Under the pieces are notes generated by a model. That model was not told the origin of the DNA. It did no database searches and was given only the letters and a program-made list of their open reading frames with translations. Below are positions 29,162 through 40,548 of a stretch of 64,000 nucleotides of DNA, in pieces; positions within the stretch are counted from its first letter, which is position 1, and each line of letters starts with the position of its first letter. The DNA comes from Ustilago trichophora (Eukaryota > Basidiomycota > Ustilaginomycetes > Ustilaginales > Ustilaginaceae): assembly GCA_900323505.1 (NCBI GenBank), contig OOIN01000006.1, positions 1,426,001 to 1,490,000 on the forward strand, given 5' to 3'. A program made the translations under genes and the position numbers.

Positions 29162-31255
29162 CTACAAGTCCCAGTCCAACCCATCATCTTCTTTCTGATC
29201 CACATCGTACTCTTCATCAGTCCCCATTCCATCGCCATCCTCTTCTCCACTCGCACCATCGTTGTCCACATTGTACGCATCGATCCAGCCCTCAATCTGC
29301 TCTCTAATCTCCTTCAACCCATCCTTTGCGTCCTCCCCGTCCAGCCCGTAGGCTGCGATCGGAGCATGACCCTTCAACGCCTCGCTCACGGTCTCCCTGG
29401 CCTCTCTGAGGAGATACACGCTCGACGGTGTTGCACTGAGCGATGAGAGGATTGGCACATCTTTGGGCTTGGCCACCTTCGAATTCGTCACATTCGCCGG
29501 TGTAGCAGCCGTGATGGGTTTAGAATCGCTGTCGAGCTGAGTGAAGAAGTTGGGGAAGGATGACAGCACGTTGTACGACTGCGGGATATATAGTCCTTCG
29601 CCAAAGGGTTGACGGATGTGTGAAAGGATCGAATCGAGCATTCCAAGGCCAAGGCGGGCGTCGTCAAGGTCGGTGTTTCGGAGAACGGCGGTGTGCGAGT
29701 ATGGACGGGAGAGGTTGTAGAGGAGCTTCTTGCGTGTCTTTTCCCCACCAGTCAGAGTGCAGGGGAGTGAGAGGTCGAGCCAAGAAGCGAGGACGAGTTT
29801 CGCTCCGCGTGCAGCGAGGTCGGACTCGGATTCGAGCGGGGCCCCTCGCTGACGTTGGCGCGCGTCACGGTCGCCGTAGCCGTACGATTGAAGGACTGCG
29901 TCGACGGGGTCCATCGTAGTGTTGGCGTTCGGGTCGAACGAGTAAGATTCCAAAGGTTTAGGATACGGTAGTGGAAGGGCACCGCCGAGATGAACGAGCT
30001 TGGTATCTTTCCTCCAGTTGAGACGCGATGTGAGGGAGGAAAGTGTCTCGGAGCGCGACTTCATGCGTGTGCCCAACGTCGCTGTTTCCAGATGCGCCGA
30101 AACGAGGGCCGCAGCATGGTGCATGTCACTCAGATCGATTCGACCCAGATATGTTCGCCAGTTTGCACCCACCTGCGCATCTCCTGCCCAGCTTGGCACC
30201 CTCAGCGGAGTTACTACGGTAGAGAACTCCATGAACTGTACCAAGGACTGAACGTTATTCATCCGCCTGACCCGTGACAGCCTGTTCTCCCACTGTGCGT
30301 TCCCACCGTCATCTTCAGACACGTCCTGTGTGTTGCCCCATCCAGAGCCAAAGACCAAATGTGAGACTTTTGGGAACTCGTCCACAAGATTCTCGAGATA
30401 TTTTGAGCCAAGACCGCCGAATGCATCTGAAGTGTCGATGGAGTACTGGAAGCCCTGGAGAAGGTCGGCGTCTTCTGCGAACCAGCGGATATTGGTATCA
30501 AGCACCTCTTGCTGCCCTTCAAGTTCGTCAAAGTGCTTTGTACCTTGTGAGAAGGTTTCGAAGCGAGTGCGACCATCAGAATTTGAGGGCTGATTGGCAG
30601 AGTTGTAGGAGCCGGGCATAGGGGCGGTGAGCTCTCCGCCAATAGAAACCAGCGATTTCGAGTGGAAGAAGGTGCGCGAGTAGTCTGACCAGAATCGATG
30701 TACACGCTTTGTTCTTCGCTGCCTAGGTAAAGCTGGTAAGGGGGTGACAGACCGGTCGATTTCCATCTTGTCGATTGTATCTTGAACATCTTCGTCGTCT
30801 TCGTCGGAAGAGCCAGGGTCAAGACCTTGATCCTCTAGCTGGAGCCGGCGCTGGTACTTGCTCGTCCTCACTCTCTCTGCTGCGATGACCTCTGCTTCTG
30901 TTCCCCAGCTTTGCATGCTATCCAAAGCTACATTTCTCTCGTCGCTATCGGAGGGAAATGACTCGTACAAGGCGTTGAGCTTGCTGAGAGCCCCAAACTC
31001 TTGCTCTGTTTCAAAGATGATCGCGCGAGGGTTGTATGTGTCTTGGCCGGTCAGTGTCTGTCCTGCTTGGAAGGAGACATCGTGGTCGATGAGGGGTTCA
31101 TCTTCGCTCTGTGCGTCTCGATCGCGGGATGTAGAGCCAGAAGGGAGGTCGGACTGGTCGTAGGTGAAGTAGGATTGCTGTTGGTTCCAAAAGTGAGTGG
31201 AAACGTGATTCGAAAACGAGCCAAAGGAGAGGTAAATGATCTCCTTTTGCGACAT
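29162..31255 (-). CDS. DML1: Misato/Dml1 tubulin-like protein
   Basis: 697 residues, starting directly with the family N-terminus: KEIIYLSFGSFSNHVSTHFW near residues 4-23. Other family segments are DHDVSFQAGQTLTGQDTYNP, TKRVHRFWSDYSRTFFHSKS, DTSDAFGGLGSKYLENLVDE and the C-terminal GEGLYIPQSYNVLSSFPNFF. Dml1/Misato proteins share partial similarity with tubulins and act in mitochondrial distribution, morphology and inheritance. The C-terminus is an acidic tail (about 670-697) ending KEDDGLDWDL. It is divergent from the UBX-protein gene through 327 bp. The assignment is firm. Confidence 0.9.
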   Translation of the reverse strand: MSQKEIIYLSFGSFSNHVSTHFWNQQQSYFTYDQSDLPSGSTSRDRDAQSEDEPLIDHDVSFQAGQTLTGQDTYNPRAIIFETEQEFGALSKLNALYESFPSDSDERNVALDSMQSWGTEAEVIAAERVRTSKYQRRLQLEDQGLDPGSSDEDDEDVQDTIDKMEIDRSVTPLPALPRQRRTKRVHRFWSDYSRTFFHSKSLVSIGGELTAPMPGSYNSANQPSNSDGRTRFETFSQGTKHFDELEGQQEVLDTNIRWFAEDADLLQGFQYSIDTSDAFGGLGSKYLENLVDEFPKVSHLVFGSGWGNTQDVSEDDGGNAQWENRLSRVRRMNNVQSLVQFMEFSTVVTPLRVPSWAGDAQVGANWRTYLGRIDLSDMHHAAALVSAHLETATLGTRMKSRSETLSSLTSRLNWRKDTKLVHLGGALPLPYPKPLESYSFDPNANTTMDPVDAVLQSYGYGDRDARQRQRGAPLESESDLAARGAKLVLASWLDLSLPCTLTGGEKTRKKLLYNLSRPYSHTAVLRNTDLDDARLGLGMLDSILSHIRQPFGEGLYIPQSYNVLSSFPNFFTQLDSDSKPITAATPANVTNSKVAKPKDVPILSSLSATPSSVYLLREARETVSEALKGHAPIAAYGLDGEDAKDGLKEIREQIEGWIDAYNVDNDGASGEEDGDGMGTDEEYDVDQKEDDGLDWDL

Positions 31256-31582
31256 ATTTGCGGCTGAGCCCCACTAAGGAGAATTTGAGGATAGCGCTGG
31301 TCTTTGAAGGATGCTCACTTCGAAGGTATGAGTGCCGAGGGGAAGCGGAGTACAATGAGAAGAAGCAGAAGGTCCTCTTGCCAAATTTTGGCTCGGATCT
31401 CGGGCAACATTCAAGATAGATCTAACAACCTGCGTTTGTGTGGAGGCGGACGGACCAAGCGCCTATGTCGTGCGTGTCGTGCGCCACATGAAGTCAAGGC
31501 TGAGCCATCCTTCTTCCTTCCCTTTCGCTCCATCTTCCGTACCACACACTCTCATTCTCACACAAACAGAAAGACATACAAG
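31256..31582. promoter_or_regulatory. Shared divergent promoter of DML1 and the UBX gene
   Basis: 327 bp between two divergent ATGs. The side facing the UBX gene is C/T/A-rich, typical of the leaders here. No TATA box or heptamer motif is seen. Confidence 0.45.
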
Positions 31583-32990
31583 ATGGGAGACCGTAACATG
31601 CGTAAGTATGGTCTCCTACCTAGCATCGACGTTACAGTCTGCAACCGAGCTCCGAGCAAGCCTATCGACTAACACACTCTGCATGCTCTGCTTCGTTTCG
31701 GACACAGTCCTCGACATGGGCTTCGCTCCCGATCGAGTCGACTGGGCGCTCTATGCCACCAAGAATGCTGGTCTGCAGCCTGCACTGGACCATCTCGAGG
31801 CCAACCAAGACAACTCTGTCCCCACAGACTACAAATCCGCAGCTGCGCCCTCTGCTTCAAGCTCTGGTGCCGCTGGTCATGACGTGAGTTGACTTCGTGC
31901 TCATGCTCGGCCTTCGAGACAAGGTAGAGACTGATATGTTATGGCTGCTCACCTGAACTCTATACAGTATGACGAGGAAGATGAAGCTGCCTTAGCAGAC
32001 CTTGTCTCAAAGAAAGGTCAGCAGGCGGCCGATGACGCGATCAACAACGTTGGTGAGGCAAAGGTGAGTTTGAAGCTGAGCGGTCACTAGATGCCAGGGT
32101 TCCCTTATAGCTGACAGGCTCACATACGATCACACTGTGACTGTCTCCACCATAGTCCATCAAATGCTCCGAATGCGGAAAGATCTTCAAAGCACCCGCC
32201 TTCGCCTCGTTCCATGCCGAAAAGTCGGGCCACACCTCGTTCGAGGAAAGCACCGAAGAGGTCAAGCCGCTCACCGAGGAAGAGAAAAAGGCAAAGCTGG
32301 AAGAGCTCCGTGCCAAGCTCGCGGCCAAGCGCGCAGCACAAAGCAAGATCGATGCCGAGGAGAACAAGGCCAACGAAAAGATCCGTCGCAAAGCCGGCCA
32401 GGACCTGACCGAGGTCAAGGAGGAGATGCAGCGCAAGGAGCAGATCAAGGAGGCTGAGCGTAAGCGCAAGGAAAAGGCAGAAGATGCTGCGTTCAAGGCC
32501 AAGATCAAGGCTCAGATTGAGGCCGATAAGCGCGAGCGTGCAGCCAAGGCAGCGGCGGAGAAAGCGGCGAGGCAGGGTGGCGCGGCTCCTGTGGCTGCAG
32601 TACCTGCCGGTCCAAGTGCGGCAGCGCTTGCCGCAAGTGCGGGCCCACAGGCGAGTAAGAGTTCGGCCAATGAGGCGAGATTGAGGGTGAGAGCGCCAGG
32701 TGGCATGTGGATGGGCACGCTGTCTGCTGATGCTACCCTGGCTGAGGTCGCCGAAAAGATCAAGGCAGACGGCAAAGATGGAGGCAGCGCGCAACTCAAG
32801 GTAAGTACCCGGACCTCCTCAAATATGATGGTCATGAAGCAAGTCAGCAGCTGTTGACGCTATTTCTTGTGCTCAATCACAGTTCTCGACCACGTTCCCT
32901 AGGAAGTTCTTCGAGGCAAGCGACGCTAGCAAGACGTTGCGCGAGCTTGGTCTGGTGCCCAGCGCCGCCCTCGAAGCCGCGGCTCAGTAA
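31583..32990 (+). CDS. UBA-zinc finger-UBX protein, five exons
   Basis: Spliced by hand: exons 31583-31601, 31708-31883, 31968-32063, 32156-32800 and 32883-32990, total 1044 nt, 347 residues, all introns GT-AG. Exons 1 and 2 encode a UBA domain (LLDMGFAPDRVDWALYATK, residues about 6-45). Exon 4 opens with a C2H2-type finger (Cys101, Cys104, His117, His123), then a charged coiled coil (about 135-225) and an Ala-rich linker. Exons 4 and 5 make a C-terminal UBX domain (about 270-345), which includes the loop TTFPRKFF; the FPR turn is the usual p97/Cdc48-binding signature. It should be a Cdc48 adaptor that binds ubiquitinated clients, similar in layout to SAKS1/UBXN1. The first exon codes only six full residues. 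Confidence 0.87.
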
Positions 32991-33340
32991 GCTTACAGAT
33001 GTGAAAATGAAATTTCTTCTTGCAATCATCATTGAAAGGGTCGAATAGATGAATAGATGGTCTGTTTGCCGTCATCGTGTTGGCGTTGTTGAGTGTTGAG
33101 AAGGGTGTTCAGCCGACCGGATCGTCTGTGGTCTCTAATTAACAGGCACGACTGTGTGAGAGGAGTGAGCGCAAGGTGACTTTGCAGATTTTCAAACTCG
33201 GAAGCTTAAGAGGGCCGGAACAACCGACGCGCCGAAATGCATTCCGTTCGACTCGCTCAGACCGCCTTTTGAGAACCATCCAACCACCATCATCTTGATT
33301 CTTCTTGCGGCGGTCGTACATCCTCTCAACTTATCCCAAA
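32991..33340. other. Short intergenic stretch
   Basis: 350 bp holding the 3' flank of the UBX gene and the promoter of the dephospho-CoA kinase gene in the same orientation. Nothing distinctive was found. Confidence 0.45.
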
Positions 33341-34183
33341 ATGCTCGTCGTGGGGCTCACGGGAGGCATCGCCTCTGGCAAGTCCACAGCTTCCTATCTC
33401 ATCTCTTCGCACCCGGCCAAAATCCCCATCATCGACCTCGACCTTTTGGCAAGGGAAGTCGTCGAACCTGGTCAGCCTGCTCTCGCTGCGCTCCGCTCCA
33501 CATTTGGACCCTCGGTGATCAATCAAGCCGATGGTACACTCAATCGCGCCGAACTGGGCCGACTTGCCTTTGCCACTCCCGAAAAAACCAAATTGCTCAA
33601 CAAGATCACACACGGCGCAATTCGGCGACGTATGGTCTGGAAGCTGATCAACTACTGGGTGCGCGGCGAGAAGGTCGTGGTGGTCGACACGCCTCTGTTG
33701 GTCGAAGCAGGTTTGTGGAAATTTTGCGGCGAGCTTGTACTCGTGTATTGCAGAAAGGAAGATCAGCTCACGAGGATGCTGGCGAGGGACGGAGAGAGTA
33801 AAGGTCTCACGGAGGACGACGCCAAGCAGCGGCTGGCTGCGCAAAAGCCGCTCGATGACAAGCTCGTTTATGCGGATACGATTCTGGACAACTCTGCGAA
33901 CCTCAGCGAGAGGGTCGAAGAGGAGCATGCCCTTTCGGCGCCCGAATGGACAAAGGGCTTGGAGAAGAATACCTCGCTTGCGTTGCGGGTCCAAGTCGAT
34001 AGGATGGTCAACAGATGGGTGGACAGCTATAGTGGAGTCAAGAGTCTCAGGTGGTTGCTGCAGTGGCTGATTCCGCCTTTTGGATTGTTTGCCGGCGCGT
34101 GGAGGGCGTGGAGACGCACAAGCACCGTTCAGGCCAGGTTGAGGGCTGGGGTTAGGCCATCGTTGCCCACGAGCAAGTTGTAG
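33341..34183 (+). CDS. Dephospho-CoA kinase
   Basis: 281 residues from MLVVGL; an in-frame Met 12 codons upstream is less fitting. The P-loop GGIASGKST lies at residues 8-16, followed by the CoaE-type segments IIDLDLLAREVVEPG (about 29-43), LNRAELGRLAF, KLLNKITHGAIRRRM and VVVDTPLLVEAG. QLTRMLARDG and a lid/core segment DADTILDNS-like (YADTILDNSANL) complete the fold. It phosphorylates the 3' hydroxyl of dephospho-CoA with ATP, the last step of coenzyme A synthesis. Compared with bacterial CoaE (about 200 residues) it has a C-terminal extension of about 70 residues with a hydrophobic segment (WLLQWLIPPFGLFAGAW) that could anchor it to a membrane, as reported for other eukaryotic forms. The call is firm. 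Confidence 0.92.
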   Translation: MLVVGLTGGIASGKSTASYLISSHPAKIPIIDLDLLAREVVEPGQPALAALRSTFGPSVINQADGTLNRAELGRLAFATPEKTKLLNKITHGAIRRRMVWKLINYWVRGEKVVVVDTPLLVEAGLWKFCGELVLVYCRKEDQLTRMLARDGESKGLTEDDAKQRLAAQKPLDDKLVYADTILDNSANLSERVEEEHALSAPEWTKGLEKNTSLALRVQVDRMVNRWVDSYSGVKSLRWLLQWLIPPFGLFAGAWRAWRRTSTVQARLRAGVRPSLPTSKL

Positions 34184-34374
34184 GTCATTGCCATTGCGAG
34201 TCAATATGATACCTTTTCTTCCCAAGCAGAGAGATTCTACCTCAACAAGACAGTGAACCGAGCGCAATTCAAGAACGCACAGCGGTAGACAGGAGTGCAA
34301 AGAAGTCTATGTTTGCATATGCGAAAAAGTACAAATGGAAATGAGAGCGGATTGAATGCAGAAGATGTTCTTGT

Positions 34375-36150
34375 TTAGTAGACATGAGCGTATTTGGAAT
34401 GTCTCCTGAGCACGTGTCCGTACCTCTGCAGACCCCACAGAGGTACAATGAGCACACAAAAGATGGCGCCCAGCACGCTGCATCCAATGCCGACGCCGAG
34501 GTTCTTGAACATGCCGTGTCCGAACAGCGGGAAGGCAGCTGCGATGGTCGACCTAATCAAATCATTGGCTGCGAGCACCGACGCTGCGTACTTGGGGTAC
34601 GACATAGGAAGGTAGACAAGGAGGCTCTGGAAGAGGAGGAAGACGCCGGGCTGCAAGAATGCGGAAAAGATGATGGGAACGATCCAGTGGATGTCTTCCC
34701 TGCTCGTCCAGCCAAAGCCAAAGAGCGAGACAGGGACGAAGAACGATGCGAAGAGCGCGATGCTGAGCCTGTCTTCGGGGATGATGATTCCCCTTGCTTC
34801 CTTCTCCAGGAATCGAGGATTGAAGTAACTTTTCAGGTACCAAAGGTATCCAATCAACGTCACCACGCCCGAGACGGCGAGACCGAGGAAAGGAAGACCC
34901 GACTCGCCGAGGTTGAAATGGTGCATCTCGGTAAAGACGATGGGGAAAGACTCGAAGAAGAGATAGAAGCAGGCGTAGGCGATACCGAGGTAGAGCGAGG
35001 TGAAGAAGACGACCGGTTCAAGCGAGATGGTGAGCGGGCGCAAGAGAGCCTCCTTGGTAAGGGCAGCGACGGTGGTGGCCTGCTGGTCGAGTTCGCTCTG
35101 GGCGCGAAGGTTGGGATTGCCAGTGAGGTGACGGAGACGCTTGGCGCGCTGGAGAAGAATATAGCCTTCAAACGTCTCGGGAAGGAAGAGGGCCAAAACG
35201 ATGGTGGTGGCACCGGACAGGATGGTGAGGAGCCACATGGGCCATCTCCAGCCAAGGTTCATTGCGGAGAAGCCACCGAGAATGGGGCCAAGGACGGGAC
35301 CGCAGACCGCACCAACTGCCCAAACAGCGATGGGGAACGCCACTCCAACACCCTCATACATATCGGCGATGCTGGCTCCGCCCGTTGCCAGTGCGGGAGA
35401 CCCAAAGAAACCTGTCCAGAATCGCATGGCCATGAGCGTGTTATAGTTGGGCGCGATGGAAGCGACGACATTGAAGATGACAAAGACGACCATGCTCGGA
35501 ATGTAGGTCCAATTTCTTCCCACCGCTGGCAACTCGCTAAGCGGCGATAGTACGAGTGGGCCTACTGCATAACCTAGAATGAAGAGTGAGAGACCGAGGG
35601 TGGCTTTGGTGAGGCCGACGTTGAACTCGTCCATGACACCTGGGATAGATGGCGTGTAGATGGCCGAGCCTGAGTAGACGCCGAAGGTGAGCAAGCCAAT
35701 GAGGAACGTGACAAATGCTTTCTTTTTGGAGGACCAGTTGCGAGGGTTCTCCGGATCCGAGTCGCTATACCATTCGACGATGATGTGATTGTCTTGACTG
35801 TCCGTCGAGGACTTTTCTATGGAGAGTTGGCCGCGAGCCTGACTGACGACACGGGCGACAGTGTTTGTGCCTTGTGCTTGTGATAAAGCGAGTTCGACAT
35901 CGACGCCGTCAATGTTGTGGAGTGGAGTGTTGTCATCGAGCTTCTTCTTGAAGCCCTGGTCGCACAGTGTTGCCGTCTCCGAGTTGAAGTTGGTCTTTGC
36001 TAACGTCGATGCTGCTGAAGATGAGGGTGCGGACGACAGCTGAGCAGGGAGAACAAAATCGGACCGTTGCTCCGGGCGAGGAAAGATGCTGCCATTCGAG
36101 ATTTGGTTGAGAAGAGTGCCCACCCACGCTGATGCGATGGCGGAGGTCAT
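34375..36150 (-). CDS. MFS transporter, drug:H+ antiporter (DHA1) type
   Basis: 591 residues: an N-terminal cytosolic region of about 140 residues, then about 12 predicted membrane segments. The lead-in WYSDSDPENPRNWSSKKK is typical of fungal DHA1 pumps. The antiporter motif C appears as AVGAVCGPVLGPILGG, and LPETFEGYILLQRAKRLR ends the first half. Such proteins export drugs, fungicides, polyamines or plant defence compounds in exchange for protons at the plasma membrane. Substrate cannot be told from sequence. A canonical TATAAA lies on the minus strand at 36310-36315, about 160 bp upstream of the ATG, which suggests inducible expression. No biosynthetic cluster surrounds it. Confidence 0.93.
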   Translation of the reverse strand: MTSAIASAWVGTLLNQISNGSIFPRPEQRSDFVLPAQLSSAPSSSAASTLAKTNFNSETATLCDQGFKKKLDDNTPLHNIDGVDVELALSQAQGTNTVARVVSQARGQLSIEKSSTDSQDNHIIVEWYSDSDPENPRNWSSKKKAFVTFLIGLLTFGVYSGSAIYTPSIPGVMDEFNVGLTKATLGLSLFILGYAVGPLVLSPLSELPAVGRNWTYIPSMVVFVIFNVVASIAPNYNTLMAMRFWTGFFGSPALATGGASIADMYEGVGVAFPIAVWAVGAVCGPVLGPILGGFSAMNLGWRWPMWLLTILSGATTIVLALFLPETFEGYILLQRAKRLRHLTGNPNLRAQSELDQQATTVAALTKEALLRPLTISLEPVVFFTSLYLGIAYACFYLFFESFPIVFTEMHHFNLGESGLPFLGLAVSGVVTLIGYLWYLKSYFNPRFLEKEARGIIIPEDRLSIALFASFFVPVSLFGFGWTSREDIHWIVPIIFSAFLQPGVFLLFQSLLVYLPMSYPKYAASVLAANDLIRSTIAAAFPLFGHGMFKNLGVGIGCSVLGAIFCVLIVPLWGLQRYGHVLRRHSKYAHVY

Positions 36151-39100
36151 TGTGAGTCTGATGCGAAACTTGTCTTATTGATGAGAAGGGAGATATTCGA
36201 TTGTTTAGAAATACAGTCCGGCGTTGCAACCAGAGAGTGCTCGAGAGTGGATGAATAAGGTGGGTCGTGGGTGACGAACGAAGTTGAGATCAATGCCGGA
36301 GCTGGGGTCTTTATACGCTTCGTGACCTCTTTTGAAGCTTGTCTCTAGATATCTAGATATCGACAAAGGGGAAAGGCAGCGTGGTGAAGTGAAGAAGAGA
36401 CATTACAGCAACAGGCTTTGCAGATGTGGAAACAGAATATTTCAATTTTTACCACCGGGGACCTGCCCAGGGAACGTGATTTGCGTGCTTTGGAAATCGC
36501 CGACAGGGAAAACCAAAGTCTTCGCGACGGCTAAGTTAGTTCAGGGTCTTTGTCGTGTCCACGGAGCTATAGTAGAGCCTATCTTGCACTCTGACTCTAA
36601 AATTTGCTTGACAGGGTTCTTTATGCAGGAAGAAGGTTTTCTTGGCATCGAGTCAGGACAAGATTAAGACCCGACCAATGACGTTGCCACTTGTCCAGCT
36701 AGGTGAAGGCTTGGATCATCTGGGCGGCAAACGGAGGTAGACATGTCGTGCTCGATCGCTTTTGATGGTGCATGGAGTTGAGCACGAGAGAGAGAGAGAG
36801 AGAGACGGAAAGACGAAGAAGAGGGCCGAACATTGCACCCACATCCTTGAGTGTTGAGGGCTTGGGCATGTGGAGTTCTTGAGGTCGGTTCGACTGACAC
36901 ATTTTGCATGCGAGAACCCAACAGAAGAGAGCAAGGAGCAAGGCAAGGCGGAAAGGGGGATCTGGATAGCCGTTCGCGGTAATCCACATGTGATGGGTGT
37001 GTACCGTGATCGGCGATAAAGTTGAGGATGTCAATCGAGACGTTGCATCTTGGCCTTCGGCAATGCAGGTCGAGGAGTTAAGGTCGACAAAAATTGCGCC
37101 AATTTGTGCACAAATCGTTTTCCGCTGTGTGAACCGCTTGCCACTCACCTCTCATTGAAAGCCTGGCTCCACCGGAGGCGCTGTGCTGTACTCTGACCTC
37201 CGCGGTTTTTACACAAATTTTATCCTTTTCTCCCAAATCTGCCCCGATGGAAAAGTGGCGATACACAGAGGGTCTAACAGACATTCTCACCAGCTCCATT
37301 TTTGCTTCTCATTTTGGTGCGAAATTTTCAATCGCCATTTCGAAAGTTGGCTTTCTTTTTTTTTTCGACGATTTCCAGCTCGAGCGTTTGAGCCACACAC
37401 ATTCATCGTCCAACGTGCTCAGGTCGACTTCCATTGAAGCCGGCCGTAACATCTTGCAAGCACCAGCCAGGGTGGCATGCGGTTCAAGGCAACACTGAGC
37501 CACAGCAGAAAGGTAGTTGCCGCTGTTCCGTGGTCATGCGCCAGTCAGCAGAACGCCTTTCGGATCTTGTCTTGTCCCCAAAGCATGCCATGCGACGGGC
37601 AGGACGGCAGTCTTTGCCGAAGCCGCTGGCGTGCAGCACTGTCTGTCTGCCAGGGACCGCCAGGGATAGGTGCATTGGATGGCGGGAGAGTGCTGCAGTG
37701 AGCAAGGGAACCGCCGTCTACCCTTTGTCGCCTAACCTGGTGCTCCCTCACTCACCCATGTCAGAGCGTGGGATAGGATTGGCGCTTGTCACGGACAACT
37801 GACAAAAGAGGGCGACCCCACCTTTTGCTTCTTGTCAATCACTCAACAGAAAAGCCGCTACGAGGAGGGCCAGCCACATCAGCCAACAGAGCCTGCATAA
37901 AACAAAATAAAATAAAATAAAACAAAATTAGACAAATCGATTATTAATAAATCATGGGTTACGTGCTGTACTGTATATGTGTATTCGCCAATTTCTCTTT
38001 CCAACCTGTCCAGCTTGGCACACTGCACGCCAAACGCTCATTTCAGCACTGTTACGCCAACAGATCTGTTTGATAGTTCCATTCCCTTTGTGTACCTTTT
38101 CAATCTATGCGTTCCGGGCGACAGCCCCTTCCCCGTTGCAGCTCCTTTGGAAAAGGCTCATGCTCTCGTTCAAGTCGCCGTTCCCTTTCATCAGCGCATC
38201 TAGCAAAGTTTGATACTGCAGCCCAACTTGGTGATCTCAGTGTCTTTGTCCTGTACAGTATTTGCTCGCTATTGTTTAATTTGTACAATATTTGTTCTGC
38301 ATCGTCTGTCTCGGCTTGTGCTGAGCGTAACTCCTCGATCGAAAACCACAGTACACTACTTCTCGAGTTTGCTCCCAGTCATCAAGACAAAGGCGAGACA
38401 GCAGTATCCAGGCACAATTTCAACACCTCGCGCTGTATTGAAGTCTTGCACTCTAGCCCGAATTACGTATGGCGACGGCCTGCTATGACTCCCCGTCCAC
38501 TCGGGCTTCGTATCGCAGGCCCATCACTATCGCAGGGCTACTGTGTGCTCTTGAGGTCCGCTTCCAGCCCTTACTTTGGCTGACAGCAGGCGCATCAGCC
38601 CACCTGCTGGCCCCAGATGAAGCAATGGCAAATTATAAATGTTACTCCGGAGCCTAACTGGCGGAAATTTTGCACACATTGCCTGTCCCGCTTTTATTCT
38701 CAGCATTAATCCAAACTCGCTTTTTGCTTGAAGCACCAGAGCTGAGTCTCTGCATCACTCATGCCGTACCTCTTGCTGAGTCCGTCATGGCAATAGGGCA
38801 CTTGCAGGTCTAAGTCTCAATCTGGATACTTGCTGTAAGAGGTGACGTCTTCAAGGCTGGCCTCGACATTATCCGTCACGGTTGCGTCACAATGTCTTCT
38901 GCCGGCCCGAAACTCTCATGATCGTCGTAGGTTGCCGTCAGGGTGAGACAAGGACCGAGTTGAGCCTGGGAAAGATGCGGGAAGCCAGCTTCATGTCTCC
39001 GATTGCAAATGGTACACAAATGAAGCAAAGTCCAACACGCACCAAAACGAGCCGTCGAATAATTCCGCTGACTGTGATACCGAGAATCCTGAAATTGATC

Positions 39101-40548
39101 GTTTGGCGATCATTGCACCCAAAACAATTTTCAGGAACTCTTCCTCCTTTGTTGCATCATGCTCACCCCTGACACTTAAAGTAGTCTATCATTGAATGGA
39201 TCGCCAAAGCTCTCCTCACCGCACCAGGCAGACAAAGATTGCTTCGAGAGAAAGGAAGCCCAGACCACAGCGAGATTCTATTCTGATCAGGGCTGTTGCA
39301 AATATGCCCTTCAGGAAGGAAGCTTATGCCCCATAACTGAGTAATTCCTACGCTAGAGCTCTCCTTGAGCTTCTGGCAAGCCATGAGCATTCGGAGTGCC
39401 CCGATGCTGCCACGGACCGCAATATGCATCACGTTTGGCGTCTTGGCAAACAAATTGCGTGATCACTCTCCCCGTTGATGAGAGGCACTTCAGTTTGCTT
39501 GTTGCGTGAATGAGAGATGCAGACTCATAGCTTTGGTCTCAGTATGCTTGCGTACTGAAGTCTGAACAGGGGCACTGGAATGGCCCCCTGATCGCTGACT
39601 TTGAGAGGGCGCTTCGCGGATATGAGCGGAAGCTATTCCTCGTCCTTTTTCGAGTTGCGCTCTAAGCGGCGACCTAACCCCCTTTTTTATTTTTTATTTT
39701 TATTTTTCCCCAATTTATCCTTTTGTTTTTTTTGGAGCGGGGCGCGACATTGCATGGCCGCACAAAAGGCGTCTGTCTGCAGGCGGGGAACAGTGCACAT
39801 CATTTCCGCCTGCCCGTCAGCCCGCCCTCTTGCATGCTGTTTGCTGGTCCAGATGACCTGCTCCTGCCACATGGACATCAAGGCAGCCTCGGATCCCTTT
39901 GAGACTTCTTCCCTTTCACCAGCAAAAGCTTCGCAGCTGCGACTACCTCCATCGTTGCCGTGTCCCTCGATGCTGGAATGCAATAGATGCGCCGGAACAC
40001 CTCCCGGTCTGTCGCCATTAAGACGGGGAGACGGAGAGATGCAATTCGTTCCAGTCGCAGGTGCAACGGGGAACGGTGCTGTTCCCGACTACCTTTTTTC
40101 CGTTGCCTGCCCACGTAGCCTACCTCTGCCTCGTCTCGAGGAATTCTGAAGTAAAATCTCGAGCACATTACCGCCAAGAATGCGCTGTACCTGCCGCCCC
40201 TTTGTCGATTTGCCGGCATCCCTGAGCTTACCTAGTATGGCTGCATCGCTTTGGTGCGATTGCTCTGGAAAGGATCAGAGACCAAGCCTCGCTGTGCTCG
40301 CTTTTCGTTGCTCCATCCTCCAGCAGAGATTGTGTAGCTTCCCTATGTCCTCTCAAGTGTCATGCTACGCACTCCTCCTATACGCATCATACACCCGTCG
40401 AAATGGTTAAAAGGAGACCTCCAGAGGGCTTAGCTTTCCCTTTTTTCATCATCACTCAACTCATCCACTTCTCTCACACACACTCTTCTACACTCTCAAA
40501 CACTCTTCTTCCTCTTCGGAACACTCAAGCTCAATCTCTTCTATCAAA
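36151..40548. other. 4.4-kb gene-poor region upstream of the Gly/Asn-repeat gene
   Basis: No convincing protein gene. It holds a GA run near 36786-36804, an AAAAT-type A-rich block near 37898-37925, a T-rich block near 39683-39735, and TACTGTA/TACAGTA at 37969 and 38254. Pheromone-response-like octamers ACAAAGGG occur at 36363, 37721, 38084 and 40198 (both strands; starts of the octamer). A TATA-like TTAAAAGG lies at 40407-40414, about 140 bp before the ATG at 40549, and the leader is C/T/A-rich. The right end must contain the promoter of the secreted repeat protein. A non-coding RNA cannot be excluded. Confidence 0.5.
36310..36315 (-). promoter_or_regulatory. TATA box of the MFS gene
   Basis: TATAAA on the minus strand, about 160 bp upstream of the MFS transporter start. 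Few genes in the window have such a clear TATA element. Confidence 0.5.

Noticed and set aside
33326..34300. 324-codon minus-strand frame opposite dephospho-CoA kinase
   Set aside because: The plus-strand frame has a clear P-loop kinase; the reverse translation has no family features.
34384..35550. Long plus-strand open frame (388 codons) opposite the MFS transporter gene
   Set aside because: Charged, repetitive translation with no domain. It is a shadow of a GC-rich gene read in the opposite frame.
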